Source of the DNA: Mansonella perstans
Lineage: Eukaryota > Nematoda > Chromadorea > Rhabditida > Onchocercidae
Direction of reading: 5' to 3'
DNA length: 64,000 nucleotides
Assembly: GCA_037074765.1 (NCBI GenBank)
Contig: JBAMDO010000060.1
Span: forward strand, 124,001 to 188,000
Position 1 is the stretch's first letter. Each line of letters opens with the position of its first letter. The notes under the pieces are model-generated. The model did not search any database. It was not told the origin of the DNA and saw nothing but the letters and a program-made list of their open reading frames with translations. Positions 38,829 to 51,277 of the stretch are shown piece after piece. The translations under genes were made by a program, and so were the position numbers.

Positions 38829-41231
38829 CTAATTACCCGTTAATCTAATAGATACATTAGAACAGTCCCAATAAATAAAAGAATGGAATAGCGAATTAAT
38901 TGCCACCAATATATATTCGCTTATTGTGAATAACGCGTATGCTGAAATGAATTAGTGCACGAGGGGAATCACTAAATGAAACAGTTCATTACTTACAGCT
39001 GTTGATCTGATCTGACCTCTAGCAGTAAATTATTAGTTCTTTTATTTTATTTTTTAATACGATCCTCTGCATTAGTTTTTCACATAATATGCGCACGAAA
39101 GATGATAAATATTTGCTGAAATTTCAATTAGAAGAATCTATGCTTTTCAGCAATAGTCAAACAAGAACTTGCGAAATAAATGAGCTGAAACAAATTATTA
39201 ATAAAGCTGAATTAACTTATATTCATTTTAACAATTGACTGAATCAAATGAAATTGACTATTTAATTAATTATTTAAATTAAATTTGTTTAAACAATTGA
39301 ATAGATTTGTAATTTTTAAATAAAGTTCATATTTAATTAAGAGGTTTCTGAAATATTTTTTTTCTAACCGCAATCATCTGTAAGGATTCTCAAAGAAAGA
39401 ATAAAAATCAGTGCCTAATGAAATTGAAAAAAATAAGCAAGCAGTCAAAATTCTGATTTGTCGGTTAAATAAAATAAAGTAAAACGAACTAAATCGATGG
39501 CATTTAGCAACTGCATAGATATAAGTATATGTCATCAAAACGGATAATGTAAGTGCAGTAGCACAAAGCACCAATTTTAGATGAAATAACCAGCCAAGCT
39601 GCAATTCAATCAAGTGAATAGCAAGGAATTAGTATGATTTGAAAATTACTTGCATTCGCATCTTACTAATTAGTTTTGAGCAAACTTGTCAGCAGAATTC
39701 CAAGCTAGATTTCTAGGATTTCTCGGAATATCGTTAAAAATTTACATTTAGCTGATTACTTCATCATTTCCCTTATTTTTATAAATTTCATTGAATAAGA
39801 AATTTACTTACATCTTCCGAACTTCTGCTTTCACTGGAAAAGAAACGAAGCAGAATTGAAGTACACATATTGAAACAGAGTGTTATGAGCCATACGCCGA
39901 ATGCCATTGCATGAATAGCTGTTTAACAGATTTTTTTAAAATTTTGAATCATTCAAGAATCATTTACATTTCTATCAAATGATTTCTCTATCATTAACCG
40001 TTTATCGGAGCCTATTTTATATATAAATTACTATTTTATATAAATTAATTTATTTTATCTTCAGCTTTAATGACAAAGAGATTGAAATAAACAATTAAAT
40101 GAAATGAACTTTGATGTTTTCTAGAAAAATGCTGGTTAAAGCGTCGCTTTAATTTAATGTCAAGCAACCTCAGTTACTAAAGTTTTTAAACATTAGGTAT
40201 GAACATACTTGAAAATTTTAATTGTTTTTTAAAATATTCCATTGCTTCAAAAACTTCCGCAATCAGCAAATGTGCATGAAAGTCATTTATCATTTAAATA
40301 TATATGACAACCATTTTTCTGCTTCTTAACAGTCATTTTAAAGGAATTATTTTAAAAGAAAAAAATACTTACAGAAGTACGAAACAACGTCGAATATTGT
40401 TATGATTATAAGCGCAAGTGACTCCAAAAACAACGTAAACATGAGAGATTGGTTCAGGAACTTGTACCAATTGGATGTTGCATATATTGAATGGCTCCTT
40501 TTGTAGAGGTAATTGTAGAACTATAATTGTGCTACTTCTATCAAACTTTAAACTCCAATGTCAAAAATATTTTTAAAAAACTTTTTAAAATGTCGGTGAT
40601 TATTCTTCTTTTCCAGTTGTTACTAATAAGTGCTTAATTGTCTTTTTTAAAATTGCCACCAGCAAAAAGAGAAGAAAAAGTGCAATATAAAAGTTGATGA
40701 AGCGATACATTAATCAAATTTAGACCCTGAACCAAAAAACACCGAAGTAATTTCATTTTAGTAAAAAAAATCAGTGTCATTTTAACTTACGAAAGGATAC
40801 ATTATTCTAGCAGGAAAACTCATAAACATCAAACAAAGCCATACTGTTCGAGTTGGTTCCCAGATACCAATGATATAACTTATTGGTGGTAGGGCACTGT
40901 AACACTAAAATTGCAAAAAAGACATTTTTTTAACGTTTCAAAATATCGAAATAAATTTTTTAAACTAGCGATGATATAAAACTAATTTAAAACATTATTG
41001 AAGTTTTTCGAAGCTAAAGTAGTTGAAAAATTATACGGAAAATTTGTAGTACTTGAGAGTTTCGGGACAAATAGGAACGATGAACTTCTCGACTCGATGA
41101 AATTGGAAAACATAGACATATGCAGTACACATACAACATCCAATACCGGGAAGTGAAGCTCCAAAAATGGCAAGTAGTGCTCGATTTATTAATAGAATTT
41201 CCACCGGTGACACATCACTACTTTTTGACAT
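38829..41231 (-). CDS. PGAP2: PGAP2-like GPI-anchor remodelling protein (Frag1/DRAM/Sfk1 family)
   Basis: Exons on the minus strand: 41231-41053, 40896-40791, 40520-40373, 39918-39812, 39598-39490, 38941-38829; 253 residues, the same size as human PGAP2 (254), and all phases close. It is a polytopic membrane protein: an N-terminal hydrophobic segment (LLAIFGASLPGIGCCMC), a lumenal CPETLNALPPISYIIGIWEP, then PTRTVWLCLMFMSFPARI, the helix LESLALIIITIFDVVSYF followed by IHAMAFGVWLIT, and the last helices LVLCATALTLSVLMTYTY and YALFTISEYILVAINSLFH with SFIYWDC. The P..LPxIS..IG, IHxxAF and EYxxVxxNxxFH positions match PGAP2. Family members act in the Golgi/ER on the lipid of GPI anchors. Other Frag1-family members (CWH43, TMEM150) are possible but fit less well in length. 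Confidence 0.85.
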
Positions 41232-42184
41232 CTCTTCAATAATTCAGCAATAATTTTCGAAATCATCATACTATGATAATTATTGCGCCATGATATTAAA
41301 CAAATGGAAGATTGTAGTGAAATTCGTTTATATAAAGATCTTGGATTCTCCAAAAAAACTTTTTTTTCTATGAATAAAATACAAGATTAAAAGGAATTAT
41401 AAGGTTAGGAATTACAAAAATATATCTAATCACGAGTAACAGTATATCTCTAGTGCTTAAACTTGCTTACCTACCTTTTTGATGCAAAAACATAACTTGT
41501 ACAAAAGTAATATAACAATGAAAAGCAATGGTAATCTTTTTTATATTTCTGAAAACATAGTGGCATCAAACTATCGTTGTAATTTCATTAAAAAACCAGT
41601 TGTATTAATAAGAATTTGAAACAATGTGATACTGAAGAGCTTCATTTGTCTATTATAAATGAAGGAAAAGAACCTGTTTTGACCTTGATTTTTGACATGT
41701 TATTTATTCACTTTTCTCATACTATTTCGCATTATTCCATAAACAACACCTAAAACTTTTACAATTCGTCACTTCTGAGTTATGAACTTTATGCCGCGTA
41801 TTAACAATATGCTCTGTGCGTCAATCTCTTTGCGTCATGTTATTTCGCTTTTAAAAATGAAAGTTAATCTATGCAATGTGACATTGAAATATGAATAATG
41901 ATAAGCTACTCTAGCTCAATTTGAATACTGCGTGCAATATATTTGATGTTATTTTAGTACACAATAAATAATCATTCCAATCAGGAATCAACGAAACATG
42001 ATAAAAATTGTTAGATCCAAAAATGAATAGAACACAATAGGCAAAAATGATACTACCATTGCATTCTATGACATTTTTCGGCTAATCTCGGTCCATCGCT
42101 GCAGCCAGTATTAAAATTTGTATTTAAGTATTCTGTAAAATGTTTTACTTTTTTCTAAATCCGAAATTTTGAAGACCGGTAAAG

Positions 42185-42383
42185 TCTAATGCAATGGTTT
42201 TCAACATAGTAAAAAGTAAAATGTGGACACTTAAGGCGACGGCGAGGTAAGGAGAAAACAGAGGAGCTGTTTTTTTAAATAATACGTTAAAAGTTTCGAT
42301 TAAAGTTTATTTTCAAGTTAGCGGAACTTATAAAAAAGCCAAAATAACCTATGATCAAGAAAGGTTGGGAACTACTAGCCTAA
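42185..42383. mobile_element. Possible decayed hAT-type non-autonomous element
   Basis: The left end has CAATGGTTTTCAAC and the right end GGTTGGGAACTACTAG; the reverse complement of the right end (CTAGTAGTTCCCAACC) resembles the left. Ends of the form AGTGGTT-CCAAC are common in hAT-derived MITEs. I see no clear target-site duplication, so this is tentative. Confidence 0.3.
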
Positions 42384-42432
42384 AAATCTAAAGTATTTTT
42401 TGAAGATTTCGGAAATAATACTTTAAGAGTTA

Positions 42433-42552
42433 CGAGATTGAATATTAAACCTGAAGCAAATTCGAGACTAAATATTAAACCTGTACAAATTCGAGGTTAA
42501 GTATTAAACCTGGTGCAATTTCGAGATTAAATACTCGACCTGATACAAGTTC
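42433..42552 (+). repeat. About 30-bp tandem repeat, 4 copies
   Basis: Copies start near 42433, 42463, 42492 and 42522, with shared core CGAGATTAAATATTAAACCT and variants. Divergence between copies is moderate. Confidence 0.88.
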
Positions 42553-44365
42553 GATCATTTCACTCCCAAAATCTTTTCTCATCACTGCTTACAATATGCT
42601 TAATGGATGAAACTGCTTTTTTCACTTACTGATAGATCGAACAGTTCAGAAATTTTCACGCATCAATTAATATTTGAATGAGAAATTCATCAAACTGGAA
42701 AATCTATCACATAGGGCTTAGATGTTTCACTGCTTTTGCAAAAAAGAAAATTTTCCATTATTTTAATGCTGCTTTGTTCGGATAACAGAAGCGATTGCAA
42801 GACAGTCTCTGATATTTGTTTCTGATTGAAATTTTTATATCAAACAAAAATTGCTGCTGGTGCAAGCGATGAAATGAGATTTACAAGCATTTTTAGCTTT
42901 GCAATATTCTTGCAAAAAATTTTGCCTTTAAATGTCTTGCAGTAGGCACGTTAGGTCCTGAGACGAGATCACGTGAAACATCGTCCGCTTTTTAATTGTA
43001 CAGCAACATATATGACAAACAGTTGCTTATCGAGAATTAATAAAATTAAAACTAAAATTTGCCTTCACTGTTATCCGACTCTTATCAGGTTTTTAGTAGC
43101 GAATATTCTCCATCATGAAATGAAAGTGAGACGAATTTTCAAATTGCATTTATTTCTCGTCTACTTTCAGATTCATATCACCAAACTTCTGGTCCAAAAA
43201 AAATTAGAATGTTGGCAACGATGATATGCATAAATTTTCATTATTGGATGATTGATTTATCGCTTGAAATCTTTAATATGAAATATCGAGAATAAAGTTT
43301 AGAATAAAGTTAAATAAAACTCATTGTTTCGTATGAAACTGAATAACCGATGATTGAAACCCGAAAATGATTCACTTGAGACATTTGTTGAAGCGTTGTA
43401 CACAAAGATTGTTAAACTTTATTGCTCAGGTAGTCTGATGAATGCGTAGTTAACTGCACATATTGAATGAAATAAACTTTTTTCTCTACTCCTAATGCTA
43501 TCTTTCTAAGTGTGCCGAGCAATTTCTAAAGCTATAGCAGCTGTTCTTATATTCTTTATCATATCAGTAAGATTATGTTAAATAAAAAGAACTCGCTCCA
43601 CCTCTTTCAGTGCACATTTTTACTATTTTATAGCTCAAAACATTAAATGGATTATTTTTTTTAAATTTTATCTGTAATCATCAGTTGTTATTATCGATAT
43701 ACTTATCAAACATATATATGTGAATAGAAATTAAATACTACTTGTTATCACCCATTCATTGCAAAGTGAAAACAGTGTTGAGGAATGAAAGAAGCATGCT
43801 GCTTGGAAACTTTAGGCAAGTTAATCTTGGCTATCCGAATTCATCAGGAACCTAAACTATGAGTAAATTAATTGAAATTATTTAAAAGTTACATTAACTT
43901 GATGATTACAACATAAGGTGTTTTTTTTTTACTCCTGTGCGTGTATATCTATCTGACCAATTGACATTGCTAGTTCGTAGCAGTCCCAGATACATTCTTC
44001 TATTCAATAAATCATTCTTTATAGTACATACTTCGTTACTTTTCATTTAATTTGTAACATCAAAAAAAATTAGTTGTAAATATGAATCTTGATTTTTGGC
44101 ACGACTTCACTAATTTTGCCTTTTTATCTTTTATGGGAAACTTTCGTTCCAGTTAACGCACAAAAAAAAAATTTTGTGAATATATTCTCATATTTCGTTT
44201 CTTTCATTTTGATTTTTAATTTTTAGCGGGATTTTACTCGAAGTGAATTGCTCTGATTTCTTTGCCCAATTACTTTAATCACTTCAGCGCAACTGATAAC
44301 AAATGACCAAGTCCAACGTTTATGGACATTGAATATTTTAATATAATTAATTTCAGTGAAAAACC

Positions 44366-45188
44366 ATGAGTCTTGCACCATTTTTCGATAAAGCACCTTC
44401 AATAATTAATAAGCCTGACGGTAGTGCATTGTTCGAATGCATGTGTAATGCAAATCCTGAACCAACAATACAATGGTTTTTCAAGGTAATCGTCGGGAAC
44501 AGGATTTAGGCTTTTTATCTTCTTTGATATTAACCTGTATTTTTTTGTTATTCTAACAATAAGAAAGGCAGAAATTTCTGGTGATTATGTTGAAACTTAA
44601 AATCCGTTATAATTTTAATCGGTTCATTACAGGATAAAGAATTAAGCGGTGATCGATATACGATGAAAACAAAAAAAACGGTTGGGAAGTGGACATGTAC
44701 AATGACAATTAAGGTAATGTTTTGTGTATGTCTCTCAAAGAACTGTTGCGTACAAATGTTTGAAATGTCGAATAATGAAATTGTGAAGTATCTTTTAATA
44801 TTTATCTTTTAATATTTACTTTTAATATTATCAATACTCTTTGAAGAACACATTATGTATTCGAAACAATGATGATAGATTTTACTTGTCTAAAAAAATA
44901 AGCAAAAAAGAGATTTACACATTTCAATTCAATCCTAAGAAGGATGTAGAAACTTCAAAACTGCAATTACTTCAATATAAATTCTATATTTTCCTGGGAT
45001 AAATTTTAGAGAAACGTATAATAATATTTTACACTTTTATCTAATAAGCTTAAGATTTATTTTAGAATCCAACATTACAAGATCAAGGAGTGTATAAAGT
45101 CGTAGCGACAAATAAGAATGGAACTCATTCAGTGGAACAGAATTATGTGCTATCATGTACTGCTAATGAAGTTTTCAAAACTCAATAA
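44366..45188 (+). CDS. Small single Ig (I-set) domain protein
   Basis: Exons: 44366-44485, 44633-44713, 45066-45188; 107 residues. TTTCAG ending at 44355 gives a likely trans-splice acceptor 10 bases before the ATG. The protein is one I-set domain: ALFECMCNANPEPTIQWFFK (B strand Cys, C strand Trp), WTCTMTIKNPTLQDQG (E to F), YKVVATNKNGTHS (F-G). The canonical F-strand Cys (YxC) is Val here, as in many intracellular muscle Ig domains of the twitchin/titin group. There is no signal peptide or membrane segment, so it is likely cytoplasmic. It could be a stand-alone sarcomere-associated protein; the role is inferred only from domain type. Downstream AATAAA lies near 45276. Confidence 0.78.
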
Positions 45189-45515
45189 TTACTAGTTTTA
45201 TGAATATTCAATTTGCTTTTCAATGTCGTTTTTATCAAGTCTTGAATGATTTAAAGTAGGAAAAATAGACATAAATAAATATAAAAGGAAGTGACGCAAA
45301 CAAAAAAAGCAAAATGTGTGCCAATTTTTTTTAAACTTTAAAGAGCGGATGAGGAATGGTAATTAACAGTTTTCAAAAAGTATACGAAGAAAGTTCCTTC
45401 GTATTGGATCAATCGTAATTTATAAAGATTTAATTAAACAACAGAAATTCTATACACTATCAAAAATCTCAATAGGACAATCATCGATCTGGCCGAAACA
45501 TATGACACCAATTAC

Positions 45516-45657
45516 GATAACCTAAACTTCAACTACTTTACTATCACTAATTGAGATAACTTCAACTACTATACTACCACTAACTGAGATAACTTCAACT
45601 ACCTTACTATCACTGATTGAGATAACTTCAACTACCTTATTATCACTAATTCAGATA
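45516..45657 (+). repeat. 33-bp tandem repeat, about 4 copies
   Basis: The unit begins GATAACTTCAACTAC and continues with CTATCACTAATTGA; successive copies begin at 45555, 45588 and 45621, after a degenerate first copy. The period is a multiple of three, but no coding context surrounds it. Confidence 0.92.
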
Positions 45658-46280
45658 GTAACCGATAATAATTTTCAATATTTCCAAGAATTTATCGCTA
45701 CAAATAAAAAGCAATATAGACTTATCCGTAATTGTAATAATTAGACAGACTTATAGTTTACAGAAATAATTGCTATGATGAAAGATATTCGCCTCTTTTA
45801 ACGCAAATAACACAACAAAAATAATACATGTAAATCGCTTAGTTTAAGTTAAATGTATAAGTGAACGGCATGTCTTCTTTTTCAAAGTAGTAACCTCGTA
45901 TATCCATCAATAGAATTAATAATGTTCCAAAAACAATTAATTATATAAATATATGGTTAATGCAACCATAGAAACGATAATGGACAGATGAAATGAAAGA
46001 AAACTGAATGTTGACTTATTCCACACTTAAATACTCGAAAGCAATTATTCCAGGGAGTAAGAAGGCAGAACACCAATGCCGTTCTTTGATAGTTTTTATC
46101 ATGATTAATCACTGGAGTTGGTAGACATCACAAGGGCAACGGGGTAGGTGTGACGCTGAATGTCGTGGCAAATCACAATTTTTTATGTACAATTAATTTT
46201 ATGAGATTGAGATTTGTGTATTAGAAGGCCAGCAATTGCACAGATTCCTGCGTCCTCATCAAATTATAAAATAAAAATGT

Positions 46281-46391
46281 CATAATTTTACTATTGCTCC
46301 TATTACAAAATTCAATGCTTTTTGTTTTTGCATGTAAGTCTTTGCAAAAGAAATTCCTATCAGCCAGCTCTAGCCTTTAGATTTTGAAAAT
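46281..46391 (+). repeat. Dispersed repeat, copy 1
   Basis: This segment is about 85% identical by eye, in the same orientation, to 52157-52263. Shared blocks include ACAAAATTCAATGCTTTTTG, GCATGTAAGT and AAATTCCTA.CAGCCA. It has no coding frame. It flanks the CoA-transferase gene on its 3' side, with copy 2 on the 5' side. Confidence 0.85.
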
Positions 46392-47035
46392 TTCAATAAT
46401 TTATATAATTTAAAAGAAAGATCAGTTAATAATTAGAAAATTGCCGTACCTTGTTTTAAGGATTCGCACCAATTCTTTTTTCGATAGGTTCTCGAATTCT
46501 TAGGAATTAACGAAAGCATAATTATTTTTATTGAATTTCATTTTGACTTTTTTAAAATTCGCTTTCACTTTGTCTAGAAAATTAAAGATTAGAATATGGT
46601 TTAAGCAAGAATACGGTGAACGAATGAAGATTATATTAAGTAAATTAAAAGAATACGTAGACCTCTTCAATCATAATTAAACCATTAGGATAAAGTAGTG
46701 ATAATAATTATGGAGAAAAGTGACGATCTCTGAACCACTGTTTATTTAGTATATTTCAACTATTACAATATCAGCGAAATAGAAATGTAAGCAATGTAAA
46801 TCGAAAAAATTGGTTTTACAGCACTATAAACTGCCATATTTGAATTACTACTAAGAAATACCTGTCAATGGTTAAGTTACTATTGTACCCTATTGTTACT
46901 GAACTAAAAAAAAGTTGTCAAAAGTCTTCTAAGACAATCAACAGTTAGTAGCTTCCTTATCTATATTATTTATCCATAAGAATCGTGTACAATTTCTTTC
47001 CTCTGGTTGCAATCCGAAAGATTTTTGAGCAGAGA

Positions 47036-50000
47036 TTAATCCGGTGATGGCATCACTTTCATCCTTTCGAATGCTCCTTTTTCCAGTTTCTCCCTATGAT
47101 TTGGATGTGAAATTCTTATTAGTTCATATGCCCGTTGTCGCATATTTTTGCCCCACAATTGAGCTATACCGTATTCAGTGACCACATAATGTACATGAGC
47201 CCGTGATGTAACCACTCCTGCTCCCTGTAAATTGCTATATGACAATCGAAAAAAAAAAAAAAATCATTTATTGATTTCTTTCTTTTCATTTCAATGACAC
47301 ATAAAAATAGGTAATTCTTGATACCTTATTGAGATAAGGAACAATTTTCGATTCGCCATTTTTCGTTGAAGATGGAAGAGCAATAATGGGTTTTCCAAGG
47401 CCATCGACGCTAAGCGCAGCGCCACGAATAAAGTCTACTTGCCCACCAAAACCAGAAAGAAATCGAGACCCGACAGAATCAGAAACAACTATAAATTAAG
47501 TGGATTACATAACTGCTCGTAGGAGTTTCTAACAGATATTTATATATATACATATATATATATATAAAAGTTACTGAGTTAAATGCAAATTTTTTTTTTT
47601 TTATTTACTGAGTTGATTAACTGATTTCTTAGAGCTACAGTCATTTGGAAGAGATCTATTCAATTTTCCATTTAACTCAGTAAATAAAAAATTTGCAGGG
47701 CTCTGAAATCGCACATCAAAGTCATTTTCTACAAATTAGTGAAGAAAATCACAACAAAGTGAAATAGTTAAAACAATGATAACCTTGGCCCGTAAGATCA
47801 ATCTCTACCGCTGAGTTTATCGCAGTCATTTTTGGCAAAGTTTTTATGATCGATGGATCATTTACCCAAGCAACATCACCAAAAAATACGAAAGGATTAT
47901 CATGCAGGAAGGAATACAATTTTTTTGAACCATAAACAAACGAAACCACCATCTGCAGTGATCATTGACATTTATAAACTTAAGTGAGCAAACTGAAAAA
48001 ATGATCGTAACCAGAAAAAGTAGGAAATGATTTTTAGCCCAGTTAAATAAAAGAAAAACTGACTTTTCCTGGATGAAGAGTTTTTTTAGCATTAGTTATA
48101 GCATTACATTCAACAAGTTTCAAAACACCATCTGAGAACATTTCTGTATGTATTCCAAGATCTTTATGATTGCTCAATGCATTTAAAGCAGCATCCGGCA
48201 CAGCACCGATTCCTAAAGCAATTTTTCGGATATGTTGTTTTTAGCTCAATTTAATCAGTACTAAGTTGCTAAACAATAACAAACGTATTTTAAGTATTAT
48301 AGAAGTCTGAAAAAAAAGGAAGAAGACGAAGTGAAAATGTCACTTTGATGTATCAAAAAAATGGTACAAATAACTCGATGGTACGACTAAATTGGGAAAT
48401 GGGGACAATTACGATTAACGCTTCAGCAATATTAATCATATCTAAAATTTACTAAGTCTCTGTGCCTAATAAAGATATGACAAAAATAACAAAAATGAGA
48501 TGATATAATAAAAGCCAAATATTGAAAAAGTGAAAAAAGGACCAATTCTTTTAAAGAATGAATAAACAAATCGTTTAATGTTATAAATGCAAGAATTTGT
48601 TGATGAATTAAGGAAAGTCAACAGACCCATTTGAAGCGTAGCACCATTGGCAACTAATTCCTTGGCAATTAATTCACCAATTTTTCTTTCCACTTCTGCT
48701 GTCTTCACATTAAATTTACGTTCATGAAGCGGGAAATCATTTTCAATCATAAAATCAATGTGACTTTCATGGATCACTGTGTCACCAAACGTACGAGGCA
48801 TGTTTTTGTTACAAACTGCTAAAAGCAAACATTTCCATGTAAAAACTACCAGTTCAAAATCACTGAGGTTTTGTCATAGGTTAAAAAATTTTTTGCATCA
48901 ATGAATTTGATCGAAAAAACCACAGTAAGAAACAATAGGTAATAAATGTCTTTCCTTCAAACTAACCGTAACTAACGCAGTGTTTAGATAAATCATTCCT
49001 GATATTTCGTGGCAAATACAAATATTAAATATAAAACAAACCTATAACAAAATCTGCTAAAGTTACCGCAGCACGAGTGGAGTCAGCACCAGTACCTAGT
49101 GAACAAAAACCATTAGAATCAGACGGTGAGACCTGAAAAAACTACCAGTTCAAAATTAATAAGGTTTTGTCAAAGGTTAAAAAACTTTTTGCATCAATAA
49201 ATTTGATCGAAAAGACCACAGTAAGAAGCAATAAGTGATAAATGTCTTTCCATCAAACTAACCGTAACTAATGCGGCATTTAGATGAATCATTCCCGATC
49301 GAAACAATAACGGAATTTCATGTAGAAAAATTGAGTTGAAATCGGCTGTTCCTAAAATTATTTATATAAATATAATATAATTATCAAATTGAACTAACTA
49401 AAGATACGAAAACTTACCATCATTAACAGCGCCCCTCAAGTTGTGTCCAGTGAACAAAGAATTGGAACGGATACGATCTAAACGGAAAAAACATCTGGAA
49501 AATAAATGAACAGCTAAAATAAAACAAATTGCTTTGAAAGCGATACTAAAATGCGTGCAATAAAAATATTCCAACCAATACGTAAGAGAATATACAAACC
49601 ATTAACATCATCAGCTAACCACGGTGTATCACCTTCCAGGTGCATATGATGTAAAGTTATTTTCTTAAGATCATTTGCCTTTGCATGCTCACAGAGACCT
49701 TCCAGAAGTGGCGTTGGTGTCGCTGCGATTCCATGTACAAATAAATGAGAACCTAAAAGATATTTCATTTTGATGAATTAATTTCAATAAGCGGCTTAAA
49801 TTAATTTCACCTTTTTTCCATTTCTGGCTTAATTGGCTATATTTAACATTAGCATGTATTTTATGCTTAACATTGATATGTATGTGGATTAATTTTGAAT
49901 TTAGCACCATTACCAAAAAGAATCAAAATTGTTTATGATTGCATATATCATCCATGCTATTAGCTATAACCTAATAATGATATATTTCGTACAATAAATC

Positions 50001-50651
50001 TAATCTCAACAAATTGCTAAGTAGCTCCCAAATATTAAAAATTTTTTTAATTACTTTTTTTTTGAAATTTTAAAAAATTCGTTTAATTTTTTGAGCACAT
50101 AAAAAACACTGAATAGCCGCTTTGAAAACAAGGTACTTTACAAAAGAACTTGTACTTTAGTTCTTTACATAAGAACTTGCAAGTTATTTACATAAGAACT
50201 TGTAAGTTATTTACATAAGAACTTGCAAGTTATTTTATGATTCAAAATTCATTCATTTAACATTCTTTAATATCTTCTCTATATCTCACAATTCAAAAGT
50301 TCTAAATATGTTAATTTTAATTAAGCGATATTAGCAAGCATTGAAGAAATCCATAATATACTTATATTTTCCATAGTTTTCTTCATTAATTATGAATTAT
50401 GCTTAATTAAAGAGTAAAAATGAAAAAAAATAAAAATCTGTCAAATATGAAATTATCAAGCTCTTACCACTTTTAATAACAGAAACAGCTTCTCTGCAAT
50501 CTTTTACAAGTTTTGGTTTTTTGCCTGCAATTGGATAAGTCACCTCATGTCCTCGTAAATGGCCACGTATCGATTGAGATACGATAGAAGAAATTGAAAA
50601 TTTTCGTTCAAATTTAGTCGGAATGAATCGACTTAATATGAGGTATTTCAT
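47036..50651 (-). CDS. ach-1: Acetyl-CoA hydrolase / CoA-transferase, mitochondrial (ACH-1)
   Basis: Exons on the minus strand: 50651-50468, 49752-49600, 49477-49418, 49351-49263, 49132-49042, 48818-48627, 48212-48064, 47952-47784, 47488-47325, 47224-47036; 479 residues, normal for the family, and all phases close. The preferred start MKYLILSRFIPTKFERK gives a basic, acid-free leader typical of mitochondrial import; an ATG at 50720 in phase would add 23 residues. Conserved segments include HGIAATPTPLL, HLEGDTPW, SNSLFTGHNLRGAVNDG, GADFNS-like TADFNSIFLHEIP, VSPSDSNGFCSLGTGAD, GIGAVPDAAL, HTEMFSDG, INSAVEIDLTGQ (where the family's catalytic Glu is expected), SGFGGQVDFIRGA and VTEYGIAQLWGK. The family moves CoA between acetyl-CoA and carboxylic acids, or hydrolyses acetyl-CoA; 4-hydroxybutyrate CoA-transferases belong to it, so the exact substrate is open. 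Intron 5 holds a partial copy of exon 4. Confidence 0.93.
47585..47697. repeat. Inverted repeat in a CoA-transferase intron
   Basis: Within the intron between 47488 and 47784, TGCAAATTTTTT...ATTTACTGAGTTGA (47585-47618) is matched in reverse complement by TTTAACTCAGTAAATAAAAA plus ATTTGCA (47672-47697). A third partial copy (TTACTGAGTTAAATGCAAAT) lies just left at 47570. It looks like a small fold-back element. Confidence 0.8.
48841..49003 (-). repeat. Partial duplicate of CoA-transferase exon 4 plus flanking intron (copy A)
   Basis: This 163-bp segment in intron 5 matches 49136-49299 closely in direct orientation (copy B covers the 3' part of exon 4 and its intron). The copy retains a decayed version of the exon end, SGMIYLNTALVT against SGMIHLNAALVT, and the donor GTTAGTTTG. 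It lacks the exon's 5' portion and 3' splice site. Confidence 0.92.
50144..50237 (+). repeat. 23-bp tandem repeat in CoA-transferase intron 1
   Basis: The unit ACATAAGAACTTGCAAGTTATTT starts at 50167, 50190 and 50213, with a degenerate copy before them. It is intronic to the minus-strand gene. Confidence 0.9.
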
Positions 50652-51153
50652 ATTAAGAGATATTTTGCTAGCACCACCAACACCAACCACGTTAATCATT
50701 TCTGGTTGAATTAATTTCAAACGAAACGTATTTATAATTTAAAGTATACAAGTAAGTATTATCGATTATAGTCGCGTACACTTCTCTGAAATAAACTTTT
50801 ATAATCAATTAATTAATTGTTGCATATTTAGAGGAAATGTAGAAAAAAAAAAAAAAGTTAAAAGTATTGTAAATATAGAAGTGATAAGAGTAGATTTCAT
50901 ATTTAATAAATAATAAAAATCAATGATCAAATTTGCAACGATAAAAAGTAAAAAAATATTAAAAATCAATTGAAAAGTACTGGAAATATAACAAAGATCA
51001 AAGATCACTATGTTTTAAATTTCAATTAATGGAAAAATTAAAAGATGACACTCTTTTTTATGTGATACTTTCTACCATTTAGAAAAACAATTGCATCACA
51101 AATTTCATACCTTTTGAAAAGATATAAAAAGAAAATGGAAAATCACTGTACTA

Positions 51154-51277
51154 TATGACATATCTTGACTTTTATCTTAACGTAACATATCTTGACTTTT
51201 ATCTTAACGTGACATATCTTGACTTTTATCTTAACGTGACATATCTTGACTTTTATCTTAACGTGACATATTTTGAC
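51154..51277 (+). repeat. 27-bp minisatellite, about 4.5 copies, open in one frame
   Basis: The unit ACATATCTTGACTTTTATCT plus TAACGTG repeats from 51158. Because 27 is a multiple of three, one frame stays open and reads TYLDFYLNV repeatedly. There is no splice or domain context, so I treat it as non-coding. Confidence 0.93.

Larger units (their letters stand above)
41232..44365. other. Intergenic region between the PGAP2-like gene and the Ig gene
   Basis: Divergent promoters are expected here, since the flanking genes read outward. No gene is supported; the open frame at 42973-43224 shows nothing recognisable. Repeats are listed at 42185-42383 and 42433-42552. Confidence 0.6.
45189..47035. 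other. Convergent 3' region between the Ig gene and the CoA-transferase gene
   Basis: No gene seen. It contains a 33-bp tandem repeat (45516-45657) and one copy of a dispersed repeat (46281-46391). The rest is AT-rich. Confidence 0.65.

Noticed and set aside
38995..39035. Possible extra exon in the PGAP2-like gene (TARGQIRSTA on the minus strand, with GTAAGT after it)
   Set aside because: Including it breaks the family alignment; joining 39490 directly to 38941 gives the correct C-to-Tyr spacing and closes phase.
42973..43224. Open frame of 83 codons on the plus strand
   Set aside because: No domain, signal peptide pattern or splice context; likely chance.
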